Shown piece by piece: positions 8,051 to 17,900 of a DNA stretch of 64,000 nucleotides (the stretch's first letter is position 1; each line of letters begins with the position of its first letter). Location: positions 6,820,001 through 6,884,000 of the forward strand of contig NZ_CP107917.1 of the NCBI RefSeq assembly GCF_036014175.1, written 5' to 3'. This stretch comes from Streptomyces sp. NBC_00443. GTDB lineage: Bacteria; Actinomycetota; Actinomycetes; Streptomycetales; Streptomycetaceae. The translations under genes and the position numbers were made by a program. The notes beneath the pieces are model-generated. The model saw only the letters and a program-made list of their open reading frames with translations, made no database searches and was not told the DNA's origin.

Positions 8051-8115
8051 GCCTGCTCCATTGCCTGCTCCCTGCCTGTTCCGAGCCTGATCCAAGCCTG
8101 CTCCCTGCCGCTTCT
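8051..8115. repeat. 11-bp periodic repeat upstream of the RND transporter
   Basis: The nonamer GCCTG-TCC recurs at 8051, 8063, 8074, 8085 and 8096 (spacing 12, 11, 11, 11), followed by GCCGCTTCTGCCGCTCCC. An 11-bp period is about one helical turn, so every copy faces the same side of the DNA. It lies 30-90 bases upstream of the transporter start, within its likely 5' untranslated region or promoter. Apart from this array, I see no gene in the 255-base gap 7889-8143. Confidence 0.75.
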
Positions 8116-8143
8116 GCCGCTCCCAGAAGAGAGACCCTGAACC

Positions 8144-11100
8144 ATGTCCTGGCTGTCGAAGTTCAGCCTCGCTCAGCGCGCCCTGATAGGCCTGATGTCG
8201 ATCATCGCGATCGTCTTCGGCGCCATCGCGATACCCCAGCTCAAGCAGCAGCTGCTGCCCTCCATCGAACTGCCCATGGTGTCCGTGCTGGCGCCGTACC
8301 AGGGCGCCGCGCCGGACGTGGTCGAGAAGCAGGTCGTCGAGCCGATCGAGGACAGCCTCGAGGCCGTCGACGGCATCACCGGCGTCACCTCCACGGCCAG
8401 TGAGGGCAACGCCGTGATCATGGCGTCCTTCGACTACGGCCCCGACAACCAGCAGCTGGTCGCCGACGTCCAGCAGGCCGTCAACCGGGCCCGCGCCCAG
8501 CTGCCGGACGACGTGGACCCGCAGGTCATCGCTGGTTCCACGGACGACATCCCGACCGTCGTCCTCGCCGTCTCCTCCGGCCGGGACCAGCAGGCGCTGG
8601 CCGACCGGCTCGACCGGACCGTCGTGCCGGACCTGAAGGACATCGACGGTGTCGGCCAGGTCACCGTCGACGGCGTACGGGACCTCCAGGTCACCGTGAC
8701 CCCGGACGACGCGAAGCTGGCGAAGGCGGGCCTGACCTCGGCGGACCTCTCCGAGGCACTGAGGGCGGGCGGCGCCACCGTCCCGGCGGGCTCCTTCGAC
8801 GAGGGCGGCGGCAACCGCACCGTCCAGGTGGGCGGCGGGTTCACCTCGCTGCAGCAGATCGAGGACCTGAGGGTCACCGGCGCGGGCGGCGCGGGCGGCG
8901 CGGGCGGTGCGGGCGGCGGTGCGGACGCTTCCGGTCAGAAGCCGGTCCGCCTCGGCTCCGTCGCCACCGTCGAGCAGGAGCAGGCCCCGGCCGACTCCCT
9001 CACGCGCACGGACGGCAAGCCGTCCCTCGCGATCGCGGTCACCATGGACCGCGACGGCAGCGCGGTCGCGATCTCCGACGCGGTCCAGGACAAGCTCGCC
9101 GAGATGCGCAAGGACCTCGGCTCCGACGCCACGCTGACCGTGGTCAGCGACCAGGGCCCGGCGGTCTCGAAGTCCATCGACGGCCTGACCACCGAGGGCG
9201 CGCTCGGCCTGCTCTTCGCGGTCCTCGTCATCCTGGTCTTCCTCGCGTCGATCCGCTCCACGCTGGTGACGGCGGTCTCGATCCCCCTGTCGGTGGTCCT
9301 GGCCCTGATCGTCCTGTGGACGCGCGACCTGTCGCTGAACATGCTGACGCTCGGCGCGCTCACCATCGCCATCGGCCGGGTCGTCGACGACTCGATCGTG
9401 GTCCTGGAGAACATCAAGCGCCACCTCGGCTACGGCGAGGAGCGCCAGGAGGCCATCCTCAAGGCGGTCCGCGAGGTCGCCGGCGCGGTCACCTCCTCCA
9501 CCCTCACCACGGTCGCGGTCTTCCTGCCGATCGGCCTGGTCGGCGGCATGGTGGGCGAGCTGTTCGGCTCGTTCAGCCTGACCGTGACGGCCGCGCTGCT
9601 GGCGTCGCTGCTGGTCTCGCTGACCGTCGTACCGGTCCTGTCGTACTGGTTCCTGCGGGCCCCGAAGGGCACCCCCGAGGACGCCGCCGAAGCGCGCCGG
9701 ATCGCGGAGGAGAAGGAGGCGAAGAGCAGGCTCCAGCGCTTCTACGTCCCCGTCCTGCGCTTCGCGACCCGCCGCCGTATGACCAGCGTGCTGCTCGCGA
9801 TCGTCATCCTCATCGGCACGTTCGGCATGGCGCCGCTGCTGAAGACGAACTTCTTCGACCAGGGCGAGCAGGAAGTCCTCACCGTCAAGCAGGAGTTGAA
9901 GCCGGGCACCAGCCTGACGGCGACCGACGAGCAGGCGAAGAAGGTCGAGAAGCTGCTCGCCGACACCGAGGGCGTGAAGGACTACCAGGTCACGATCGGC
10001 TCGTCCGGCTTCATGGCGGCCTTCGGCGGCGGCACCGACACCAACCAGGCGTCCTACCAGGTGATGCTGGAGGACTCGGCGTCCTACGAGGACGTACAGG
10101 ACCGCGTCGAGGCCGGCCTGAAGAAGCTGGACGGCATCGGTACGACCACCATCGCGGCCGGTGACGGCTTCGGCGCCCAGGACCTGAGCGTCGTCGTGAA
10201 GGCGGCCGACGCTCAGGTGCTGCGCAAGGCGTCCGAGCAGGTCCGCGAGGCGGTGGCCGGCCTGGACGACGTCACCGACGTGACCAGCGACCTCGCGCAG
10301 AGCGTGCCGCGCATCTCGGTGAAGGCCAACGACAAGGCGGCCGCGGCCGGCTTCAACGACCAGACCCTCGGTCTGGCCGTCGCCCAGGCGGTCCGCGGCA
10401 ACACGGCGGCTCAGGCGACCCTCGACGACACGGAGCGGGACGTCGTCATCAAGTCGGCGAAGCCTGCCGAGACCCTGAAGGAGCTTCGGGACCTGAGCCT
10501 GGGCTCGGTGAAGCTGGGTGCCGTCGCGGACGTGAAGGTGGTGGACGGCCCGGTCTCGATGACCCGCATCGACGGCCAGCGCGCGGCCACGATCTCCGCG
10601 AAGCCGACCGGCGACAACACGGGCGCGGTGAGCGCGGACCTCCAGTCCAGGATCAACTCGCTGACCCTCCCGGCCGGCGCGACGGCCTCGATCGGGGGTG
10701 TCTCCGAGGACCAGGACGACGCGTTCGTCAACCTGGGCCTGGCGATGCTGGCGGCGATCGCGATCGTCTTCATGCTCCTGGTCGCGACCTTCCGTTCCCT
10801 CATCCAGCCCCTGATCCTGCTCGTCTCCATCCCGTTCGCGGCGACGGGCGCGATCGGCCTCCTGATCGCGACCGGCACCCCGATGGGTGTCCCCGCGATG
10901 ATCGGCATGCTGATGCTGATCGGCATCGTGGTGACGAACGCGATCGTGCTGATCGACCTCATCAACCAGTACCGGAGCCAGGGTTACGGCGTCGTCGAGG
11001 CCGTGATCGAGGGCGGCCGCCACCGCCTCCGCCCCATCCTCATGACGGCCCTGGCAACGATCTTCGCCCTCCTCCCCATGGCCCTCGGCGTCACCGGCGA

Positions 11101-11335
11101 AGGCGGCTTCATCGCCCAGCCCCTGGCCGTGGTCGTGATCGGCGGCCTGATCACGTCGACCCTCCTCACCCTGCTCCTCGTACCGACGCTGTACGCGATG
11201 GTGGAGCTTCGGAAGGAACGGCGGGCGAAGAAACGGGCGGCGAAGCGGGCGAAGAAGACCGGGGTGACCGCGCAGCCGACGCCGGCTGCGGACTCGGCTT
11301 CGGACTCGGGTGAGCCGGAGACGGCTGGGGTCTGA
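8144..11335 (+). CDS. RND-superfamily efflux transporter (AcrB/HAE1-like)
   Basis: This is a 1063-residue proton-driven exporter of the AcrB/MMPL superfamily. It has a first membrane helix at residues 10-30, a large extracytoplasmic loop, helices grouped around 340-540 (ALGLLFAVLVILVFLASIRSTL; GRVVDDSIVVLENIKRH holds the proton-relay Asp-Asp pair in helix 4), a second extracytoplasmic loop, and a final helix bundle around 860-1030. A Gly/Ala tract (AGGAGGAGGAGGGA) near residue 250 is encoded by a short GC-rich repeat and looks like a flexible linker. The C-terminal tail is Lys/Arg-rich. The substrate is unknown. It lies 255 bases after the response regulator, which may control it. Confidence 0.92.
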   Translation: MSWLSKFSLAQRALIGLMSIIAIVFGAIAIPQLKQQLLPSIELPMVSVLAPYQGAAPDVVEKQVVEPIEDSLEAVDGITGVTSTASEGNAVIMASFDYGPDNQQLVADVQQAVNRARAQLPDDVDPQVIAGSTDDIPTVVLAVSSGRDQQALADRLDRTVVPDLKDIDGVGQVTVDGVRDLQVTVTPDDAKLAKAGLTSADLSEALRAGGATVPAGSFDEGGGNRTVQVGGGFTSLQQIEDLRVTGAGGAGGAGGAGGGADASGQKPVRLGSVATVEQEQAPADSLTRTDGKPSLAIAVTMDRDGSAVAISDAVQDKLAEMRKDLGSDATLTVVSDQGPAVSKSIDGLTTEGALGLLFAVLVILVFLASIRSTLVTAVSIPLSVVLALIVLWTRDLSLNMLTLGALTIAIGRVVDDSIVVLENIKRHLGYGEERQEAILKAVREVAGAVTSSTLTTVAVFLPIGLVGGMVGELFGSFSLTVTAALLASLLVSLTVVPVLSYWFLRAPKGTPEDAAEARRIAEEKEAKSRLQRFYVPVLRFATRRRMTSVLLAIVILIGTFGMAPLLKTNFFDQGEQEVLTVKQELKPGTSLTATDEQAKKVEKLLADTEGVKDYQVTIGSSGFMAAFGGGTDTNQASYQVMLEDSASYEDVQDRVEAGLKKLDGIGTTTIAAGDGFGAQDLSVVVKAADAQVLRKASEQVREAVAGLDDVTDVTSDLAQSVPRISVKANDKAAAAGFNDQTLGLAVAQAVRGNTAAQATLDDTERDVVIKSAKPAETLKELRDLSLGSVKLGAVADVKVVDGPVSMTRIDGQRAATISAKPTGDNTGAVSADLQSRINSLTLPAGATASIGGVSEDQDDAFVNLGLAMLAAIAIVFMLLVATFRSLIQPLILLVSIPFAATGAIGLLIATGTPMGVPAMIGMLMLIGIVVTNAIVLIDLINQYRSQGYGVVEAVIEGGRHRLRPILMTALATIFALLPMALGVTGEGGFIAQPLAVVVIGGLITSTLLTLLLVPTLYAMVELRKERRAKKRAAKRAKKTGVTAQPTPAADSASDSGEPETAGV

Positions 11336-11366
11336 GCTGGCTGAGGTCTGAGTCGGCGGCCAACTG

Positions 11367-11410
11367 AAGAAGCCCATCCCAGGAGAAGTCCTGGGGCGGG
11401 CTTTCTTCGA
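11367..11410 (+). terminator. Hairpin terminator after the RND transporter
   Basis: AAGCCCATCCCAGGA pairs with TCCTGGGGCGGGCTT across a 4-base loop (GAAG), with two mismatched positions, followed by TCTTC. It lies about 35 bases after the transporter stop. Confidence 0.8.
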
Positions 11411-11487
11411 CAGAGCCGTCTCCGGAATCGGAGTGGCGGGGGCCCCTATGTCTTTGGTCAAGGTGGTCGGGTGGCAGTGTGGCTGTC

Positions 11488-11649
11488 ATGAGTAATGACG
11501 TGCCTGTCCGAGAGTCGGCGGGCGAGGGCATGCGGCCGTGCGACTTCTGTGGTCATCCGGTCGTGATGGACTCGCTCGACGAGCGGGACTGCGCCGTGTG
11601 CGGCGAGGCGGCTGAGGATCAGCCGGCTGAGGCTGGCCGGGGTTCGTAG
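11488..11649 (+). CDS. Small zinc-ribbon-like protein, 3' end running into the IS110 element
   Basis: ATG at 11488 opens a 53-codon frame: MSNDVPVRESAGEGMRPCDF, then CGHPVV...CAVCGE, and ends at TAG 11649. Two Cys pairs (CDFC and CAVC) suggest one zinc site. The last ten codons overlap, antisense, the end of the IS110 transposase gene, so the C terminus may be IS sequence and the original protein may have been longer. The gene is small and its start has no strong ribosome binding site, so it may be a fragment or not expressed. Confidence 0.4.
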   Translation: MSNDVPVRESAGEGMRPCDFCGHPVVMDSLDERDCAVCGEAAEDQPAEAGRGS

Positions 11650-13060
11650 AAGGTTCCGTCGCGGAGCATGGCGAAGAGGACGTCGGCCCGGCGTCGGGCG
11701 AGGCAGAGCAGGGCCTGGGTGTGGTGCTTGCCCTGGGCGATCTTCTTGTCGTAGTAGATCCGCGATGCCGGGTCGCCGAGTGCCGCGAACGCGGAGAGGA
11801 AGAAAGCCCGTTTGAGCTGCTTGTTTCCTCTCCGGGCAGGCTGTTCGCCGCGGATTGAGGATCCGGAACTGCGGGTCGCGGGGGCGAGTCCGGCGTAGGC
11901 GGCGAGGTGGCCGGCGGTGGGGAAGGTGCTGCCGTCGCCGACCTCGATCAGGATGCGGGCTCCGGTCCTGACGCCGACTCCTGGCATCGACGTCAGGACT
12001 TTGGAAAGAGGGTGGTCCTCCAGCAGTTCCTCGATCCGCCCGGCTAAGAGTTTCCGCTGATCAAGCACGGCCGTCAGCGAGCCGGCCAGGCTCGGGACGA
12101 TCAACGCGGCCGCCTCGGTGCCCGGGACCGTCACGGTCTGCTCGTCCAACGCGGCGAATATCTCCTCGACCAGGCGCTCGGCCATCCTCGGCGCCTTCGG
12201 CCGCAGCAGGGTGATCAGCCGCCGTCGGCCGGCCTTGCGTATCTGGGCCGGGGACCCGAACCGTTCCAGCAGGGCCAGGACGGCCGGGTGCTGCAACCGT
12301 GGTCCCAGGACCCGTTCCAGCGATGGATGGATCTGGGTCAGCAGTCCGTGCAGCCGGTTCGCGACCCGGGTCGCCTCGCCGGCCAGGTCGTCGTCGAAGC
12401 CGACGATCATCTCCAGCTCGGCGATCGTCTCGTCCTCGCAGTCGATCGCGCGCAGCGTGTGCGGCATCGCGCGGGCGGCGTCGGCGATGATGAACGCGTC
12501 CTTCGCGTCCGTCTTCGCCTCGCCCGGGTAAAGGTCGGCGATCCGCCGCATCGTCAGGCCCGGCAGGTAGGCGACCGGGCAGCCCATGTCCCGGGCGACC
12601 GCCAGCGGCAGGGCCCCGATGGAGGCCGGCTGGTCGACCACGACCAGCACCGTTCCGTGCTTGGCCTGGAGTTTCGCGAACAGCTCGCGGAGCTTGGGTT
12701 CGGTGTTGGGCAGGCGCTTGTCGAAGGCCTTCTTGCCAGCCGGGGTGATGGCGGTGGCGTGGTGTTCGCCTTTGCCGACGTCCAGGCCGAGGAAGACGTC
12801 GATGTCGCCGGTGTCGATCACGTGCAGGCTCCTCCATCACGCTTTCGTCCGGCCTTGCTAGGGCACCGAGCTGCCACATCCATGTTACGGAGAGCTCTTC
12901 CGGCTCGGGTGAAGCCGGTGCTCAAGCCCCTCATCAGCGGTCCGTCGATGCCTCCGGGCCCGGTGACACCACCCCCCGGATCATGAACAACAAGGGGGGA
13001 AGTCATGCCGAACCCGAAGGCCGGAGGCTCCATTGCGGAGCCACGAAAACGGTAACGGGG
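11600..13060 (-). mobile_element. IS110-family insertion sequence (ends not defined)
   Basis: The element is recognised by its DEDD transposase gene at 11619-12821. IS110 elements lack terminal inverted repeats and make no clear target duplication, so the ends cannot be set from one sequence; I give an outer estimate. In IS110-group elements the non-coding end upstream of the transposase encodes the bridge RNA, here expected between 12822 and about 13060. The element sits between the RND transporter and the toxin operon. Confidence 0.75.
11619..12821 (-). CDS. IS110-family transposase (DEDD recombinase)
   Basis: The 400-residue protein has the N-terminal RuvC-like DEDD domain (FLGLDVGKGEHH, VVVDQPASIG, KTDAKDAFIIADAAR) and the C-terminal Transposase_20 domain (LTSMPGVGVRTGARILIEVGDGSTF, AAYAGLAPATRSSG, RGNKQLKRAFFLSAF). 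It is full length and shows no frameshift, so it may be active. GTG at 12821 follows a good GGAGGAG site. The catalytic Ser of the Tnp20 domain is consistent with the SGSSIRGEQ region. Transposition is by bridge-RNA-guided recombination in this family. Confidence 0.95.
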   Translation of the reverse strand: MIDTGDIDVFLGLDVGKGEHHATAITPAGKKAFDKRLPNTEPKLRELFAKLQAKHGTVLVVVDQPASIGALPLAVARDMGCPVAYLPGLTMRRIADLYPGEAKTDAKDAFIIADAARAMPHTLRAIDCEDETIAELEMIVGFDDDLAGEATRVANRLHGLLTQIHPSLERVLGPRLQHPAVLALLERFGSPAQIRKAGRRRLITLLRPKAPRMAERLVEEIFAALDEQTVTVPGTEAAALIVPSLAGSLTAVLDQRKLLAGRIEELLEDHPLSKVLTSMPGVGVRTGARILIEVGDGSTFPTAGHLAAYAGLAPATRSSGSSIRGEQPARRGNKQLKRAFFLSAFAALGDPASRIYYDKKIAQGKHHTQALLCLARRRADVLFAMLRDGTFYEPRPASAG

Positions 13061-13071
13061 GAGGAGGAGGC

Positions 13072-14328
13072 TTACCGGAACGGGATGTTGACCCAGGGGC
13101 TGCCGGGGTCGGACATGAGGATCCGGTGGACGGTGACCATGTCCTCATACCAGCTGCCGAACCTGTCGTTGTCGAAGTGCAGGCAGCGGCCGAGGATGAA
13201 GCCGACGGAGAAGCCCTGCCAGGACTCGTAGCGGCGTGCTGCGTGGTACCCGGCTTCGACGACGGCTGCTTCGGCTTCCGGCAGAGTGCCGTAGCGAGTG
13301 CTCATGCCCCAGCGCGCCATGCAGGAGGCCCGGCCGAGATCCCAGGCGTCCACGGAGGTGACGTACTGGCCGTCGCCGAGCAGACCGTCGGCGCGCATGC
13401 GGGCCTCGTAGCGGGTGATACGGCCGATGAGGTGCTGGACGCCTTGGATTCGCGTCTCAGTCTCGGCCGCGGGCATGGGCGTAGTCGTGGTGACGCCGTC
13501 CGGGGTGAGGAAGGTCTCGCCTCCCGCCCGCAGGCGCAGGACGCGGGCGGCGGTCTCGCACCAGTGGCCGGTCTCGACGTGGCCGCCGACCTCCTGGGCG
13601 ATGGTGCGGCGTAGGCCGAGGGCGAACTCCCAGACAGGCTTGGCGCCCTCGGTGGCCAGCAGGGCGCGCTGCTGTGCCTGCCACTCGGGGCGGCTGGTGA
13701 CGCCCCACGAATTGCGCAGCATCCGGCGTTCGTATCGATAACCGTGGCCGTGGTATGCCAGGGCGTTCCAGGGCCGGCCGTGGTGGACGATGAGGTGGGC
13801 GCCGCAGGCCAGTCCGTGGGCCACGGGACCGCGCAGCGGGCCGCCCACCCGCAGCGTCCGCAGCGCCGGTTCGTCCGAAGGGCCGTCGGTGTGTTTGGCG
13901 TACTGGGCCCAGACGTGGGAGTGCGGCGGCGCGGCCGGCAGGAACGCCTCGCACGGACTGCCCGGATTGATGACCATCATCTCCGGAAAGTCAGGCGTCC
14001 AGCCCTTCGTGAACCACGCGAACTCTCTCCAGTCGAACACGCGGTGCGGCTCGGGCGCGGGCAGCATGCCCTCCGTGTACACCGCCCAGACCTTGCCACC
14101 GGGAACCCGGGGGTCGTGCCCGAACACGGAGTAGGTGTTCAGGAACCTGGCTTCCGCCTTTTCCCGCAGTACTTCGAAATAAAGCCGATTTCGGGCGAGG
14201 GTCGCGAAGTAGGCTGGCCAGTCTTCGCGGGACTTGGCGTCGAGCAACGCCTGTTCCACTTCCGTTGGAGCAGCCCATGCGGGTGGGTCGGGAGATTTGA
14301 AACCCGCGGGCGGTGGCCCGAATGACAT
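13072..14328 (-). CDS. DUF1266 domain-containing protein
   Basis: The 418-residue soluble protein starts MSFGPPPAGFKSPDPPAWAAPTE. Its N-terminal half resembles an SseB-like or accessory region (HDPRVPGGKVWAVYTEGMLPAP). The C-terminal ~220 residues (NSWGVTSRPEWQAQQRALL... RITRYEARMRADGLL... SVDAWDLGRASCMARWGMSTRYG... EAGYHAARRYESWQGFSVGFILGRC) match the DUF1266 family, whose function is unknown. DUF1266 proteins often sit near type VII/polymorphic toxin genes. It lies 213 bases after the candidate immunity gene, same strand, and could be part of the toxin locus. Confidence 0.8.
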   Translation of the reverse strand: MSFGPPPAGFKSPDPPAWAAPTEVEQALLDAKSREDWPAYFATLARNRLYFEVLREKAEARFLNTYSVFGHDPRVPGGKVWAVYTEGMLPAPEPHRVFDWREFAWFTKGWTPDFPEMMVINPGSPCEAFLPAAPPHSHVWAQYAKHTDGPSDEPALRTLRVGGPLRGPVAHGLACGAHLIVHHGRPWNALAYHGHGYRYERRMLRNSWGVTSRPEWQAQQRALLATEGAKPVWEFALGLRRTIAQEVGGHVETGHWCETAARVLRLRAGGETFLTPDGVTTTTPMPAAETETRIQGVQHLIGRITRYEARMRADGLLGDGQYVTSVDAWDLGRASCMARWGMSTRYGTLPEAEAAVVEAGYHAARRYESWQGFSVGFILGRCLHFDNDRFGSWYEDMVTVHRILMSDPGSPWVNIPFR

Positions 14329-14541
14329 TGTTTACCTATCGATCTTTCGGACGTGAAGACGGGTTAGCGATACCAGTCGCCGCCGTCCACACGATCGATG
14401 GGGCTGGGTTAATTCATAGCCGACTCTTGGCCATCAGGAGGGAAACCCCTCAGATTCCCCCATGGCACCAACAAGCCGGCTAGGCTGACCTTGCAAGCTT
14501 ATCGGCTGGAATTGTGAACTCGATCCCGCATCTGAAAGTAA

Positions 14542-14967
14542 TTAGTCATCTGGGGTTGAGATTTCCTGAAGGCGCTGGATAATCAACTCAAGGTCTGCTA
14601 GCGCTCTAAAGCAGAATTCCTGGTCATTGACATTGATCGAGTGTACGGCGTCCGCGAACGCGGGATTCTCAAGCCCTTGGGCCTCGCTAAGAACCCGGGA
14701 TGGCAGGAGAAGCCAATTTCTTCTGCTCCTGTCGAGAGTCCACTCGACCTGAGTCGGCAGCTCTTTTACGGCTTCCTCTACGAGTTGCGCAACCCCTTCT
14801 CGAGGTGACGTATAACGCCATCCCATGTACGGCACCTGCGGATAGCCGTACACGGGGTGAGTCTGAGCAGGAAGGGAAAACCATGCAAGCTCTCCGAATC
14901 TGCTGAGCGCTCGCGTCGCTTTCGCGCTTCGAGTGGACATGACCGTAATCCATCCATCCATCACCAT
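14542..14967 (-). CDS. Candidate immunity protein for the upstream RHS toxin
   Basis: The 141-residue acidic cytosolic protein (from MVMDGWITVMSTRSAK) has no signal peptide or membrane segment and no family I recognise. Its start overlaps the stop of the RHS toxin gene by a few bases (ATG 14967, GTG 14964 and ATG 14961 are all possible; ATG 14940 with GGAT upstream is another option), so it is translationally coupled. A small gene directly after an RHS toxin tip is the usual position of the cognate immunity gene. The region is visibly AT-richer than its neighbours, again as expected for a toxin tip/immunity pair that moved together. The function is inferred from position only. Confidence 0.7.
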   Translation of the reverse strand: MVMDGWITVMSTRSAKATRALSRFGELAWFSLPAQTHPVYGYPQVPYMGWRYTSPREGVAQLVEEAVKELPTQVEWTLDRSRRNWLLLPSRVLSEAQGLENPAFADAVHSINVNDQEFCFRALADLELIIQRLQEISTPDD

Positions 14968-17900
14968 AGGGGGCCCGAGTACCCACCATTTTGGACAACG
15001 AGCTTCTTGCCGGGGTTCAATAGTCGAATAGCTCGCTCATAGTCGCCATACGGAATCGGATCTGCCCTCATCGCAGGATCGTACACGTATCGACCGTCTG
15101 TGTAGACGTCGTGATAGCGATACTCTGTCACGAGCTGGCCAGAATTTTCGGGAATGTTGATGATTGGATCGTTCTTGATGGTGAAGTTGATAACCTTTCC
15201 TTGCCCTCCACTTTCGCGTAGGATGTATTCGGCGATTTCTGAACAGTCGATATTTCCACCGATTGGTGCCGAGCGCATAGCGTCGACCGCAGCTGCGTCA
15301 GCAGGGAAATCCGGATTTGGCCCCCTGAAGTCGAAGATCCCACGAGCATTTTCACCAGGCGGGCAATCCGGTGCAAGCCCGAGTGAATCTGATCGCGTGT
15401 GGGGGTTTTGCACGTAGGTGGCAGGGTTTGGAGCAGGGATCAAACCCAGCGGGTCCCGTGTGGCGTAGCGGGCGGTCTCCGGGTCGTAATGCCGGTGGAA
15501 GTTGTAGTGGAGGCCCGTTTCGGGATCGAAGTACTGGCCCGGGAAACGCAAGGGTGTGTAGGCGGTGGCGCCACGGTCCCACGCGGTGGTGCCCCACAGA
15601 GTGCTGCGGGTGTGCCAGGCGATGTCGCCGCGCTCGTCGACGAGTTCGGTGGGGGTGCCGACCAGGTCGGTGACGATGGCGTAGAAGCGCTGGTCGATCT
15701 CCTCCTGGGGCGTGTCGGTGAGGTGTTTGCGTTCGGTCTGGGTCAGGGGGCGTACGCCCTGGTGATCCCAGGTGAGGGTGATGGCCGACTGGCCGGTGCC
15801 GGGGGTGTGCGTGGTCTGTTCGCACAGGGTCGTGCCGTCCCAGGTGAAGTCCACCTGTTCCAGGACCGTTTCGGCGTCGGCGGCGAGGCGTTGTTTGGCG
15901 GTGCGGCGGCCCAGGGGGTCGTAGCGGTAGCGCCAGGTCGTGCCGTCGGGGGTGACCACCGAGGTGAGGCGGTCTTCGGCGTCCCAGGTGTAGCGCCAGG
16001 TGTCCGGTTTGCGGGACAGGCGGGTTTTCTGGCGCAGGGTGATCCGGCCTGCTTCGTCGTGCTCGTAGCGGACATTGCCCGCGCGCGTGATTCGGGTGCC
16101 GGTGTAGGTGCGATCGCCGGTTGCGTCCTGGCCTGGCATGGAGTCCGGCCAGGCGGCTCGGGTCTGGTTGCCTGCCGCGTCGTAGGCGTAGGACTCCGTC
16201 CAGTTCGCGGCGTGGACAGCGGTGACCCGGCCGACGGCATCGAGGTCGAAGCGGCGGGCGCCGTTCAGGTGGTCGTCGATGCCGGTCAGGTTGCCGTCGG
16301 CGCGGTAGGTGTAGGCGCGGTGCTCGAGGCGCGTGTCGCCCGGTCCGGTGAGTTCCTGCTTCGTCAGGCGGCCCAGGGGGTCGAAGGCGTTGGTCAGGGT
16401 GAGGGCTTCGCCGATGTGCCGGGTCAGTTCGCGGCCGGCCGCGTCGTGCGTGAAGGCGAGGGTGTGGCCTCCGGTGGTCAGTTCCGTGCGGTTGCCCGCC
16501 GCGTCGTACATCCAAGTGCTGCTCGCGCACGACGGCGTGGTGCGGCTGGTGCGGCGGCCCAGGACGTCGTAGGTGTAGGTGAGCGTGCGGCCGTTGACCG
16601 TCTCGGACATCAGGCGGCCGGAATCGTCCCGCTGCAACGTCAGAACCGCATCCGCGCCGACTGCCCGGGCCAGGCCGCCCGTCGCGTCGTACGCGTACGT
16701 CGTGACCGCTCCGGCCGCGTCCTTCCGCACCACGCGGCCCAGCACGTCCCTGTCGAAGCAGATGGTCCGGCCTGAAGCCGTGGTGCTGGCCGTCAACTGG
16801 CCTGCTCTGTCGTGTTGGTACGTCAGCCGACGGTCGTCGAAGTCCGTCTCCGCGACCAGCCGCCCGGCCGCGTCGTACTCGTACGACCAGGTCAGTTCCT
16901 GGGGGTTCGTGACCTTCGTCAGGTGGAGTTCGGTGTCGTGAGCGAATTCGTAGCGCACCCCGTCCGGTCCGGTGCGAGCCGACATCAGGTCGAAGTGGGT
17001 GTACTCGTAACGGGATACGGCACCCATGGCATCCGTGTGGCTGGTGCAGTTGCCCTCGCCGTCGTACGTCCACGATTCCGTGGCGCCGTCCGCGGTGATA
17101 CGGCGGGACAGGCGGCCCTCCACCGTCCACTCCAGGCGGGTCACCGCACCCGTCGGGTCGGTGATCGTGGTCGGGCGGCCGAAGGCGTCCCGCTCGTAGC
17201 GGGTCACCCCGCCGAGCGGGTCCGTGACCTCTACGGGCAGGCCCGCGGGGTTGCAGCGGACCGTGCTCGTCGCGCCCGTCGCGTCCGTGACCGACGCCAG
17301 GTGACCGAGGTCGTCGTAGGTGAAGCGGGTCGTGGTCCCCGAGGCGGTGTCGGTCACCTGTGTGCGGTTGCCGAACTCGTCGAACTGCTGGGCGACGTGG
17401 GTGCCGTCCGGGCCGGCTATGGCCACCGGCCGGCCCTGGTCGTCGTAGCCGATGCTGCTGTAGCGGCCGTCGGGGCGGACGGCCATCACCAGGCGGCCTG
17501 CCTCGTCGTACGCGTGGCTCCGCGTGCGGCCCAGGGGGTCCGTGATGGTCAGCGGGCGGTGATAGCGGTCGTATGTGGTGCGGGTCGTCGATCCGTCGGG
17601 GCCGCTCTCGGCCACCACCTGCAGATCGCTGTTGACGTCGTAACGGGTGCTGTGGCCCAGGGAGTTGGTCGCCGTAATGGTCCGGTGGCCGGTGTCCGGG
17701 TCGGTGTCGCCATAGACGAAGGTGTTGCTCAGGTGGCCGGCCTCGCCCGACTGGGAGGTGCAGCGGCCCTGGTCGTCGTAGACGTAGTGGTAGGACGAGT
17801 CGTTCGTGTCGGTCCAGGCAGTGATGCGGCCCAGTTCGTCGTTGGTGAAGCGGGTCGGGATGCCGGAGGAGTTCGTCACCCCGGTCAGGTGGCCGTGGTC

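Noticed and set aside
7994..11461. A long open frame (1155 codons) on the minus strand opposite the RND transporter
   Set aside because: It is Arg/Asp/Gly-rich noise mirroring the GC-rich codons of the transporter, with no domain. The + strand frame has all the transporter motifs.
14687..14998. A 103-codon minus-strand frame overlapping the immunity-like gene
   Set aside because: It overlaps the gene and the RHS stop in another frame, with no sensible start or composition.
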